Below, piece after piece: positions 1 through 5,807 of a stretch of DNA of 7,334 bases (positions are counted from its first letter, which is position 1; each line of letters opens with the position of its first letter). Both the position numbers and the translations under genes were made by a program. Origin of the DNA: an uncultured Intestinimonas sp. (GTDB taxonomy: Bacteria > Bacillota_A > Clostridia > Oscillospirales > Oscillospiraceae); the NCBI GenBank assembly GCA_958435885.1, contig CAUBHZ010000084.1:1-7334 (forward strand), written 5' to 3'. The notes beneath the pieces are model-generated. The model saw only the letters and a list, made by a program, of their open reading frames with translations, was not told the origin of the DNA and ran no database searches.

Positions 1-112
1 ACGAACTTTTTCTCGTACTATAGGCGTATAACGCCCCTTGCAAATGAAAAAAGATAGATCATTTTGCGTTTAAATACGTAAAATAAGCCATCTTTTGATG
101 GAAAAAATTCTC

Positions 113-133
113 TTGGTAGCATGTTGGTAGCAT
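113..133 (+). repeat. First pair of the TTGGTAGCAT direct repeat
   Basis: TTGGTAGCAT occurs at 113-122 and again at 124-133, so the two copies start 11 bp apart, about one helical turn. The same pair recurs exactly 75 bp downstream. Tandem, phased short repeats of this kind are usually protein-binding sites; the protein is not identifiable from this window. Confidence 0.85.
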
Positions 134-187
134 TTTATTTTTGGCGATTTCTGAACCTATTGCGCCCCAATGGTTTGCGGGTGATTT

Positions 188-208
188 TTGGTAGCATTTT
201 GGTAGCAT
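188..208 (+). repeat. Second pair of the TTGGTAGCAT direct repeat
   Basis: TTGGTAGCAT occurs at 188-197 and 199-208, again with 11-bp periodicity and the same orientation as the first pair. Both copies lie exactly 75 bp from their counterparts. An A/T tract begins 4 bp after the second copy. Candidate roles are tyrosine-integrase arm sites, small-terminase binding sites or late-gene activator sites. Confidence 0.85.
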
Positions 209-211
209 CGC

Positions 212-262
212 AAAAATTTTTTTCCCATTGGTGTACGCAAACGTGCAACATCCGGGGGTGTT
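212..262. other. A-tract and two adjacent imperfect dyads upstream of the terminase genes
   Basis: The segment starts with the tract AAAAATTTTTTT (212-223), a type of sequence that curves DNA. It is followed by a 6-bp stem with a CAAA loop (232-237 pairing with 242-247, one G-T wobble). Next is an imperfect palindrome AACATCCGGGGGTGTT (247-262), one mismatched pair in the arms. No T-run follows either dyad on the + strand, so a terminator is unlikely. Curved DNA, dyads and nearby direct repeats just ahead of a small terminase gene would suit a packaging site, but this is inference. Confidence 0.3.
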
Positions 263-277
263 TTCAGGTAGGTTGAG

Positions 278-283
278 AGGAGG
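278..283 (+). promoter_or_regulatory. Ribosome binding site of the small terminase gene
   Basis: AGGAGG ends directly against a TTG at 284, leaving no spacer, but lies 6 nt before the in-frame GTG at 290. It therefore favours the GTG as the true start. Confidence 0.8.
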
Positions 284-289
284 TTGCCG

Positions 290-616
290 GTGAAAAACGA
301 AAGACAGTGGAGAGACGATGTGCTCCGGAGGCTGGAACGGCTGGCCGACCAGAAGGCCAACGACGCCGTCAAGCTGGCCTTCCTGACTGAGGAGCGCATG
401 GAAGAGATCGACCAGATGGACCTGCGGGCTCTGACCGAGCTCAAACGCCACGGCAACGGCGCCGTGGAGATCAAGCTCATAGACAAGATCCTGGCCCTGG
501 AAAAGCTCTGCGAGATCGCCCACAAGGGCGGCGACGGCGCCGAACACTTCTTCCGCGCTCTGGAGAGCTCCGCCAGGGACGGCGGTCAGGACGGGGAACA
601 GGAGGAGGTCAAGTGA
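290..616 (+). CDS. terS: Terminase small subunit (probable)
   Basis: This 108-residue protein is highly charged, helical and has no membrane segment. Small terminase subunits recognise the phage packaging site and load the large subunit onto DNA. Two things support the call. The gene immediately precedes and overlaps the large terminase gene (GTGA, 613-616). The second half, around V-E-I-K-L-I-D-K-I-L-A-L-E-K-L, resembles the IKLxDxxxALExL helix common near the C terminus of XtmA-like small subunits. At about 110 residues it is shorter than many small subunits (140-180), and I see no clear N-terminal helix-turn-helix, so DNA recognition is not evident. The N-terminal half looks like a coiled coil (heptad-like LRRLERLADQ). 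The GTG at 290 is preferred over the TTG at 284 because of SD spacing. The alternative is an unrelated small pre-terminase protein. Confidence 0.62.
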   Translation: MKNERQWRDDVLRRLERLADQKANDAVKLAFLTEERMEEIDQMDLRALTELKRHGNGAVEIKLIDKILALEKLCEIAHKGGDGAEHFFRALESSARDGGQDGEQEEVK

Positions 617-1860
617 TCCGGGGATTTTCCCCAAAGCAAAAACAGGTCCTCACCTGGTGGTGCGACCCGAAAACCCGGGACCGGGAGGCCGTCATCTGCG
701 ACGGCGCCGTCCGCAGCGGCAAGACCATGTGCATGGGCCTGAGCTTCTTCTGCTGGGCCATGGCCTCCTTCCAGAAACAGCAGTTCGCCCTGTGCGGGCG
801 CTCCATGGGCAGCGTGCGCCGGAACCTCCTGGCACCCGTCCGGCCCCTCCTGGAGGAGCTGGGCTTCGAGCTGGAGGAGCGGCTCTCCCGCAACCTGCTC
901 ACCGTCCGCCTCGCCGGGAGGGAGAACACCTTTTACCTCTTCGGCGGCAAGGACGAGGCCAGCGCCGCCGCCATCCAGGGTGTTACCCTGGCCGGCGTCC
1001 TCCTGGACGAGGTGGCCCTCATGCCCCGCTCCTTCGTGGAGCAGGCTGTGGCACGGTGCTCCGTGGAGAGAAGTAAAGTGTGGTTTTCCTGCAACCCCGA
1101 AGGTCCCGGACACTGGTTTTTCCGGGAGTGGATCGCCCGCAGGGAGGAGAAGAGAGCCCTCTACCTCCACTTCACCATGTGGGACAACCCCTCCCTCTCC
1201 AGAGAGACCATCCTGCGCTATCAGCGGCAGTTCCGGGGCAGCTTCTACCGCCGCTTCGTCCTGGGGGAGTGGACCACTCCCGAGGGCCTGGTCTACGACT
1301 TCTTCGGCCCCGATTACGTTCAAAGCCCGCCCGAGGAGCCCATGGAGGCCTGGCGGATCTCCTGCGACTACGGCACCGTCAACCCCGCCTCCTTCGGACT
1401 GTGGGGGAGACAAAACGGAGTCTGGTACCGGGTGCGGGAGTTCTACTTCGACTCCAAAAAGGAGGGCTGTCAGCGCACCGATGGTGAGTACGTCCGGGAT
1501 CTCCAAAAACTGGCCGGAGGGCGGAAGCTCCAGCGGGTCATCGTGGACCCCTCTGCCGCCAGTTTCCTGGAGGCCCTCCGTCGGGAGGGATTTCCCGTGG
1601 TCAAGGCAAAAAACGACGTCCTCTCCGGCATCCGCACCACCGCCGAGCTGCTGCGCCAAAGGCGCATCGTCATCTGCGAGGACTGCCCCGACATCCTCCG
1701 GGAGTTCGGCCTCTACCGCTGGGACCAGAAGGCCGGCGGCGACCGGGTGAAGAAGGAGTTCGACCACGCCATGGACGACATGCGCTACTTCGCCGCCGAT
1801 CTGGCCGCCGAGACCGGCAGCGCCGCCGCCGTGGGCTTCGTGGAGCGGAGGCGCTTTTGA
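613..1860 (+). CDS. terL: Terminase large subunit (ATPase and nuclease)
   Basis: This 415-residue protein is the DNA-packaging motor, which cuts concatemeric DNA and translocates it through the portal using ATP. The N-terminal ATPase domain shows Walker A GAVRSGKT (31-38), Walker B AGVLLDE with D132 and E133, and the coupling motif FSCNP (158-162). The C-terminal RNase H-like nuclease domain shows the expected acidic residues: D252 in SCDYG, D312 in VIVDPS, and D384/D388 in DHAMDDMRY (384-392). Length and motifs match PBSX XtmB-like, Terminase_6-type enzymes of 400-450 residues, and nothing key is missing. The start is a GTG at 613 with GGAGGAGG at 601-608. It overlaps the stop of the preceding gene, so translation of the two is probably coupled. 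The portal gene follows after 27 nt. Confidence 0.97.
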   Translation: MIRGFSPKQKQVLTWWCDPKTRDREAVICDGAVRSGKTMCMGLSFFCWAMASFQKQQFALCGRSMGSVRRNLLAPVRPLLEELGFELEERLSRNLLTVRLAGRENTFYLFGGKDEASAAAIQGVTLAGVLLDEVALMPRSFVEQAVARCSVERSKVWFSCNPEGPGHWFFREWIARREEKRALYLHFTMWDNPSLSRETILRYQRQFRGSFYRRFVLGEWTTPEGLVYDFFGPDYVQSPPEEPMEAWRISCDYGTVNPASFGLWGRQNGVWYRVREFYFDSKKEGCQRTDGEYVRDLQKLAGGRKLQRVIVDPSAASFLEALRREGFPVVKAKNDVLSGIRTTAELLRQRRIVICEDCPDILREFGLYRWDQKAGGDRVKKEFDHAMDDMRYFAADLAAETGSAAAVGFVERRRF

Positions 1861-1873
1861 GAACGACTGACAA

Positions 1874-1879
1874 AGGAGG
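1874..1879 (+). promoter_or_regulatory. Ribosome binding site of the portal gene
   Basis: AGGAGG lies 8 nt before the TTG at 1888 and only 2 nt before the TTG at 1882. The spacing selects 1888 as the start. Confidence 0.75.
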
Positions 1880-1887
1880 GTTTGCCA

Positions 1888-3039
1888 TTGCGCTTTGAAA
1901 AGAAAACGCCCGCCATCGCCGCTGCTGCCGTGCAGCTCCGGGACGGCGGGCGGCACCCCTTCGGGGTACTGGACCGGTACGTCCCCCTGGATACCGCCCA
2001 GATCCCCCTCTACCGGGCCGTGCGGGAGGCAGTCCCCATCGTGGACGCCGCCCTCTCCAAGCTCATCCGGCTGGTGGGCGGGCTGACGGTGGTCTGCGAC
2101 CACACCGCCGCCCAGGCGGGGCTGGAGCATTTCCTAACGGAGGTGGACACCGGCAGGGGACAGCGGGGACTCCAGTCCTTCCTGGACTGCTACCTGGACA
2201 CCATGCTCACCTGCGGCCGTGCCGTGGGAGAGCTGGTACTGGACCGGCAGGGGCGGGAGATCATCGCCCTCCTGTGCGGGGATCCCGCATTCCTGGAGAT
2301 CCGGGAGGGGGATTCCCCCCTGGACTTCCAGCTGTGTGCCCGGGATGAGAGCGGGCAGATCAAGCCCCTGCCCTACCCCGACCTGCTCCTCTTCACCCCC
2401 TTCCAGCCCCAGGCCGACTGCCCCTACGGCGTGTCCCTCCTGCGGTCCATGCCCTTCCTCACTGAGATCCTCCTAAAGATCTATCAGGCGGTGGGCATGA
2501 ACTGGGAGCGGGTGGGCAACCTGCGCTTCGCCGTCATCAACCGGCCCGAACAGGGATTGGACGGCGCCAGCGCCCAGGAGCGGTGCGCCGCCCTGGCCCG
2601 GGAGTGGTCCGCCGCCATGCAGGCCGGTCGGGACGGCAGCGTCCGGGACTTCGTGGCCGTGGGCGACGTGGACATCAAGGTCATCGGCGCCGACAACCAG
2701 ATTCTGGACAGCCAGGTGCCCGTGCGGCAGATTCTGGAGCAGCTGGTGGCCAGGACCGGCATCCCACCCTTCCTGTTGGGCCTGTCCTGGTCCTCCACCG
2801 AGCGGATGAGCACCCAGCAGGCCGACATGATGACCAGCGAGATCACCGCCATTCGCCGCTCCCTGGAGCCGGTGATCCGGCGGATCTGCCGGCTGTGGCT
2901 GGCCGTCCACGGCTTTGGCACCGACATCCGCATCGAGTGGGCGGACATCAACTTGCAGGATGAGGTGGAGGAGGCCAAGGCCGCCCTCTACCGGGAGCAG
3001 GCCAGGGCCCTGGCCATGCAGAACGACGGAGAGAAGTGA
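1888..3039 (+). CDS. Phage portal protein
   Basis: The 383-residue product would form the ring at one capsid vertex through which DNA enters and leaves and to which the terminase and neck proteins dock. It sits directly after the large terminase gene, the usual place. Recognisable portal features are an early segment with YRAVREAVPIVDAALSKLI, in which a tyrosine/valine-rich helix leads the core; G-V-S-L-L-R-S (181-187), the GxSxLR-type motif before a long helix; and TGIPPFLLGL (290-299) followed by S/T-rich residues and a helix, the typical 'GIPP' element of portals. It is a compact portal (many have 400-500 residues), resembling XkdE-like or HK97-like proteins; I cannot fix the exact family. 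The start is TTG. No separate MuF-type minor head gene follows, and no MuF-like fusion is visible at its C terminus. Confidence 0.87.
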   Translation: MRFEKKTPAIAAAAVQLRDGGRHPFGVLDRYVPLDTAQIPLYRAVREAVPIVDAALSKLIRLVGGLTVVCDHTAAQAGLEHFLTEVDTGRGQRGLQSFLDCYLDTMLTCGRAVGELVLDRQGREIIALLCGDPAFLEIREGDSPLDFQLCARDESGQIKPLPYPDLLLFTPFQPQADCPYGVSLLRSMPFLTEILLKIYQAVGMNWERVGNLRFAVINRPEQGLDGASAQERCAALAREWSAAMQAGRDGSVRDFVAVGDVDIKVIGADNQILDSQVPVRQILEQLVARTGIPPFLLGLSWSSTERMSTQQADMMTSEITAIRRSLEPVIRRICRLWLAVHGFGTDIRIEWADINLQDEVEEAKAALYREQARALAMQNDGEK

Positions 3040-3041
3040 TT

Positions 3042-3047
3042 GGAGGG
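3042..3047 (+). promoter_or_regulatory. Ribosome binding site of the prohead protease gene
   Basis: GGAGGG lies 6 nt before the TTG at 3054. Two upstream in-frame GTG codons fit worse: 3048 is adjacent to this site, and 3036 has only a weak GGAGA at 3028-3032, 3 nt away, though it would overlap the portal stop as GTGA. Confidence 0.6.
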
Positions 3048-3053
3048 GTGGAT

Positions 3054-3986
3054 TTGGAGGTAAAAAAAGCCGCCGGCGTGGACGCCGGTCAGGTTGCCGA
3101 TGAGGCCGAGCTGGCCCTCATCAACCGGTTCAGCCGGAAACGGCTCACCGCCGACGAGGTGTACCTCTTTACGGTGCGGCTGTGCGACAACGAGGTGGAC
3201 CGGGACGGGGAGCGGTTTCCGCCCGAGACCCTGGAGGCCCTGGCACAGGCCTTCGTGGGCAAGAGCGGGATCTTTGACCACCAGTGGAGCGCCCGGGGAC
3301 AGAGCGCCCGGATCTATCGGGCGGAGGTGGTGGACGAGCCGGGCCGACTCACCAAGGCGGGAGATCCCTACCGCTACCTCAAGGGCTGGGCCTACATGCT
3401 CCGCACCCAGGCCAACGCCGACCTCATTGCCGAGATCGAGGGCGGCATCAAAAAAGAGGTTTCTGTGGGCTGCGCCGTGGAGCGGACCGTATGCTCCATC
3501 TGCGGCGGCAACATGGCCGCCGGGGACTGCGGCCACATCAAGGGACACGAGTACGACGGAAAGCTGTGCTGGGGAGAGCTCACCGGGCTCACCGACGTCT
3601 ACGAGTGGTCCTTCGTGGCCGTCCCCGCCCAGCCCGAGGCCGGGGTGCTCCAGAAGTCCAAGGCGGCCGGGGTGCTGCGGAAGGCCCTAGCGGGACAGGA
3701 CCGGCCCATGGAGGCCCTGGAACAGCTGGAACGGGAGGCCGGGCTGGGCCGCCGCTACCTGGAGGAACTCCGGAAGGAGGTGGCCCGGCTGGGCGGCCTG
3801 GCCGGCACCGGTCTGGACGCCGCCGCCCTCCGGCCCATGGTGGACAGGCTGGAGGAGCCCCAGCTTTTGGAACTGAAGAAGGCCTATCAGGCCAGGGTGG
3901 CCCAGCGCTTCCCCGTGGAGGTACAGCTTACCTACCGGGGGGAGCGCCGGGACGACGGGAAGCAGGACGGCGCCTTTTTGATCTGA
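3054..3986 (+). CDS. Prohead serine protease (XkdF-like) with Cys cluster and scaffold-like C terminus
   Basis: The product has 310 residues if started at TTG 3054, or 316 from GTG 3036. The N-terminal part resembles phage capsid-maturation proteases. It has a VRLCDNEVDRDGERF-type strand/turn, a probable catalytic histidine H76 in IFDHQWS, and a probable catalytic serine S137 in KKEVSVGC. The order and spacing (61 residues) fit the His/Ser arrangement of HK97-type and XkdF-type proteases. Right after the serine comes CSICG (147-151) and CGH (159-161), with C172 further on: a zinc-knuckle-like cluster. It is followed by Y-E-W-S-F-V-A-V-P-A-Q, the closing segment of the protease domain. Residues from about 200 to 310 are charged and helical, end in DGAFLI and look like a scaffold. 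Position between the portal and the capsid genes fits. Its role would be to assemble and then process the procapsid; catalysis and metal binding are inferred. Confidence 0.8.
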   Translation: MEVKKAAGVDAGQVADEAELALINRFSRKRLTADEVYLFTVRLCDNEVDRDGERFPPETLEALAQAFVGKSGIFDHQWSARGQSARIYRAEVVDEPGRLTKAGDPYRYLKGWAYMLRTQANADLIAEIEGGIKKEVSVGCAVERTVCSICGGNMAAGDCGHIKGHEYDGKLCWGELTGLTDVYEWSFVAVPAQPEAGVLQKSKAAGVLRKALAGQDRPMEALEQLEREAGLGRRYLEELRKEVARLGGLAGTGLDAAALRPMVDRLEEPQLLELKKAYQARVAQRFPVEVQLTYRGERRDDGKQDGAFLI

Positions 3987-4007
3987 GTTCCCACACATTA
4001 TATATAT

Positions 4008-4012
4008 GGAGG
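4008..4012 (+). promoter_or_regulatory. Ribosome binding site of the decoration-like gene
   Basis: GGAGG lies 8 nt before the ATG at 4021. It overlaps an upstream in-frame ATG at 4006, which has no SD of its own, so 4021 is the real start. The 34-nt gap before it contains TATATATA, unusually AT-rich for this operon. Confidence 0.8.
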
Positions 4013-4020
4013 TCGAGAGA

Positions 4021-4371
4021 ATGAAGAAGGTTTCGTTTGAGGAGATCGGCGCGGTGGTGGCCACCTTCCTGGCCGGCGACAACGCCAAAAAGGGTCAGAT
4101 GGTGAACCTCTCCGTCGCCGACACCGTGGACGGCTGCACCGCCGACGGCAAGTTCTGCGGCTTGGCCCTGGACGTCACCGGGGACGGTGTGGCCAGCGTC
4201 CAGGTGTCCGGCTTCGCCCAGGTGCCCTGCAGCGACGCCGGCGTCACCCCCGGCTGGGTGGCCCTGGCCTCCGACGGCACCGGCGGCGTGAAGAAGGCGA
4301 CCAGCGGCGGCAGGGAGTACCTGGTGGTCAATGCCGACGCCGAGGCCCAGACCGCCGTGGTGCTGCTCTAA
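4021..4371 (+). CDS. Capsid decoration-like protein
   Basis: This 116-residue protein is encoded immediately before the major capsid gene, where many Bacillota phages carry a small head-stabilising or decoration protein. The sequence looks all-beta: after a short KKVSFEEIGAVV N terminus come alternating V/L and G/D segments (about 26-34, 45-52 and 57-69, then GWVALASDGTGGVK and REYLVVNAD towards the end). It has no signal peptide and no membrane segment. Cysteines are at 39, 46 and 70. Such proteins bind the outside of the expanded capsid lattice in many copies, consistent with an ATG start and a well-spaced SD here. Function is assigned by position and general resemblance, not by a catalytic motif; a small scaffold or other head protein is less likely given the beta-rich composition. 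Confidence 0.65.
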   Translation: MKKVSFEEIGAVVATFLAGDNAKKGQMVNLSVADTVDGCTADGKFCGLALDVTGDGVASVQVSGFAQVPCSDAGVTPGWVALASDGTGGVKKATSGGREYLVVNADAEAQTAVVLL

Positions 4372-4378
4372 CAAGAAA

Positions 4379-4384
4379 GGGAGG
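4379..4384 (+). promoter_or_regulatory. Ribosome binding site of the major capsid gene
   Basis: GGGAGG lies 9 nt before the ATG at 4394. It abuts the ATG at 4385, leaving no spacer there, so 4394 is taken as the start. Confidence 0.8.
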
Positions 4385-4393
4385 ATGCTGAAT

Positions 4394-5422
4394 ATGGCTT
4401 ACACTTACGACGCCCTGAAGCTGGAAAAGGGGATGTACCACGAGGCGGGGAAGAGCTTTACCCAGGTGCTGGAGAGCTGCGACCCCAGCGAGGCCTACCG
4501 GGGCACCGCCCTGGAGGGCCTGGACGCCTACCAGCGGCAGCTCAAGCGCTTCGACATCAAGGTGAAGGGCACCGGCTCCGACGTGGTGGAGAAGTTCTTC
4601 CGCACCTCGGACTCCGCTGTCCTCTTCCCCGAGTACATCGCCCGCTCCGTCCGGCAGGGCATGGAGGAATCGAACCTCCTCCCCGAGATCACCGCCGCCG
4701 TCACCCGCTTCGACGGCCTGGACTACCGCTCCATCACCTCCGCCCCCGGCGAGGAGAAGGAGCTGCGCCGGGTGGAGGAGGGCGCTGCCATCCCCGCCAC
4801 CACCGTCAAGACCCAGGAGAACCTGGTCAAGCTCCACAAGCGGGGTCGGATGCTGGTGGCTTCCTACGAGGCCATCCGCTACCAGAAGCTGGACCTCTTC
4901 TCCGTCACCCTGCGGCAGATTGGCGCCCACATCAACCGCATGCTCCTGGAGGACGCCATCGATGTGCTGGTGAACGGCGACGGCAACGGCAACCCCGCAG
5001 AGGTCTTCTCCGTGGGCTCCGGCGATATCGGCGGTTCCTCCGGCACCTTGGACTACGACGCTCTGGTGGACTTCTGGGCCCAGTTCGAGCCCTACGAGAT
5101 GAACACCCTGCTGGTGCCCACCGACGTCATGGTGAGCATGCTCAAGCTGCCTGAGTTCCAGAACCCCCTCACCGGTCTCAACTTCCAGGGCACCGGCAAG
5201 CTCGCCACCCCCATGGGCGCCAAGCTCCTGCGGACCTCCGCCATGGAGTCCGGCAAGCTCATCGGCCTGGACAGCCGCTTCGCCCTGGAGATGGTGCAGG
5301 GCTCCGACGTCACTGTGGAGTACGACAAGCTCATCGACCGGCAGCTGGAGCGGGCCGCCATCACCGCCATCGCCGGCTTCGCCAAGCTCTTCCAGGACGC
5401 AGCCAAGGTGCTGAAAGTCTGA
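4394..5422 (+). CDS. Major capsid protein (HK97-type fold)
   Basis: The 342-residue product would build the icosahedral shell. It begins MAYTYDALKLEKGMY and has a helical, charged N-terminal arm, followed by FFRTSDSAVLFPEYIARSV (around 75-93), where capsid cores typically begin. A central region LHKRGRMLVASYEAIRYQ leads to a long helix ending in NGDGNGN (194-200), the helix and loop that form the spine of HK97-type capsids. The C terminus has a beta strand (DVTVEYD) and a helix (RAAITAIAGFAKLF). Length is normal for HK97-fold proteins that lack a large built-in delta domain; scaffolding may come from the protease gene upstream. It sits between the decoration-like gene and the connector genes, as in PBSX-type XkdG. 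ATG start with a strong SD suits a highly expressed protein. Whether the N-terminal arm is cleaved cannot be read from the sequence. Confidence 0.9.
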   Translation: MAYTYDALKLEKGMYHEAGKSFTQVLESCDPSEAYRGTALEGLDAYQRQLKRFDIKVKGTGSDVVEKFFRTSDSAVLFPEYIARSVRQGMEESNLLPEITAAVTRFDGLDYRSITSAPGEEKELRRVEEGAAIPATTVKTQENLVKLHKRGRMLVASYEAIRYQKLDLFSVTLRQIGAHINRMLLEDAIDVLVNGDGNGNPAEVFSVGSGDIGGSSGTLDYDALVDFWAQFEPYEMNTLLVPTDVMVSMLKLPEFQNPLTGLNFQGTGKLATPMGAKLLRTSAMESGKLIGLDSRFALEMVQGSDVTVEYDKLIDRQLERAAITAIAGFAKLFQDAAKVLKV

Positions 5423-5453
5423 GCACGGCGGTGAGAGAAAGGAAGGTGAGCCG

Positions 5454-5807
5454 GTGGACCAGGAGATCCTTGCCCTGGCCATGGTGCTGGGGAATGTGAG
5501 CGAGAGCGACCGGCAGCGGCTGGAGGTGCTGTGCCAGAACGCACGGCGGGAGCTGGAGGGACAGCTCCGGGGCGGCGTCACCGCTCAGGACTGCGGCGAC
5601 ACCCTGATCCTGGCCGCCGCCTGGCTGGCCCTGGCCGACCTGCGGACCGGTGACGCCGCCAGCGGCGTCACCGCCTTCTCGGCGGGCAACCTCTCCATCC
5701 AGACCGGAGAGGGAGCCTCCGGAGACGTGCTCCGGGGTCGGGCCCGCCGGCTGATGGCCCCCTATCTGCTGGATGGTGGCTTCTGCTTCCGGGGGGTGAG
5801 GGGCTGA
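5454..5807 (+). CDS. Head-tail connector protein
   Basis: This 117-residue, mostly helical protein is encoded directly after the major capsid gene, where phages of this type place the first neck protein (gp6/YqbG-like), which forms a ring under the portal. It opens with helices (EILALAMVLG, then SDRQRLEVLCQNARRELE), followed by ILAAAWLALADLRTGD and a SAGNLSIQTGE turn before a last helix with RGRARRLMAPYL. The helix, helix, 'AAAWLALAD', 'S-A-G' turn, helix arrangement is typical of these connectors. The start is GTG at 5454 with GGAAGG at 5441-5446, 7 nt upstream. Its stop overlaps the next gene's start (TGATG). The family assignment rests on fold pattern and position. Confidence 0.7.
   Translation: MDQEILALAMVLGNVSESDRQRLEVLCQNARRELEGQLRGGVTAQDCGDTLILAAAWLALADLRTGDAASGVTAFSAGNLSIQTGEGASGDVLRGRARRLMAPYLLDGGFCFRGVRG

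Larger units (their letters stand above)
1..289. other. AT-rich non-coding leader upstream of the late operon
   Basis: By direct count this stretch is about 40% GC, whereas the genes downstream are far richer. It has no open frame with a ribosome binding site on the + strand; only peptides of about 10 codons occur (44-73, 98-130). Frame 1 is open from base 1 to a TAG at 55-57, too short to call the end of an upstream gene. It contains two pairs of a 10-bp direct repeat, an A/T tract at 212-223 and small dyads. A 13-bp dyad GGCGT-ATA-ACGCC lies at 23-35. One weak sigma-70-like match exists (TTGATG at 95-100, 16-bp spacer, TAGCAT at 117-122, 4 of 6 each); I do not rely on it. Position just before the small terminase gene suits a late-operon control region, a cos/pac site or a prophage end. 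Confidence 0.75.

Noticed and set aside
1..57. Possible C-terminal end of an upstream gene in frame 1
   Set aside because: Only 18 open codons before the TAG, with no codon-bias or homology signal; such a length is expected by chance.
95..122. Sigma-70-like promoter TTGATG-N16-TAGCAT
   Set aside because: Both boxes match only 4 of 6 positions, and the -10 candidate lies inside the repeated 10-mer, so the match is better explained by the repeat.
248..265. Rho-independent terminator before the small terminase gene
   Set aside because: The dyad has a 2-nt centre, too small for an RNA loop, and only four T residues follow.
59..634. Minus-strand open frame crossing the AT-rich leader and the small terminase gene
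   Set aside because: Most of it is a shadow of the terS gene. In the leader it merely reads the direct repeats as MLPxCYQ. No ribosome binding site or family resemblance supports it.
586..2130. 514-codon open frame on the minus strand over the terminase and portal genes
   Set aside because: It mirrors GC-rich third codon positions of the + strand genes, has proline/glycine/histidine-rich low-complexity content, and lies opposite a terminase with all motifs intact.
4328..5581. 417-codon open frame on the minus strand over the capsid gene
   Set aside because: Shadow of the major capsid gene; leucine/glycine/valine/histidine-biased sequence without any recognisable domain.
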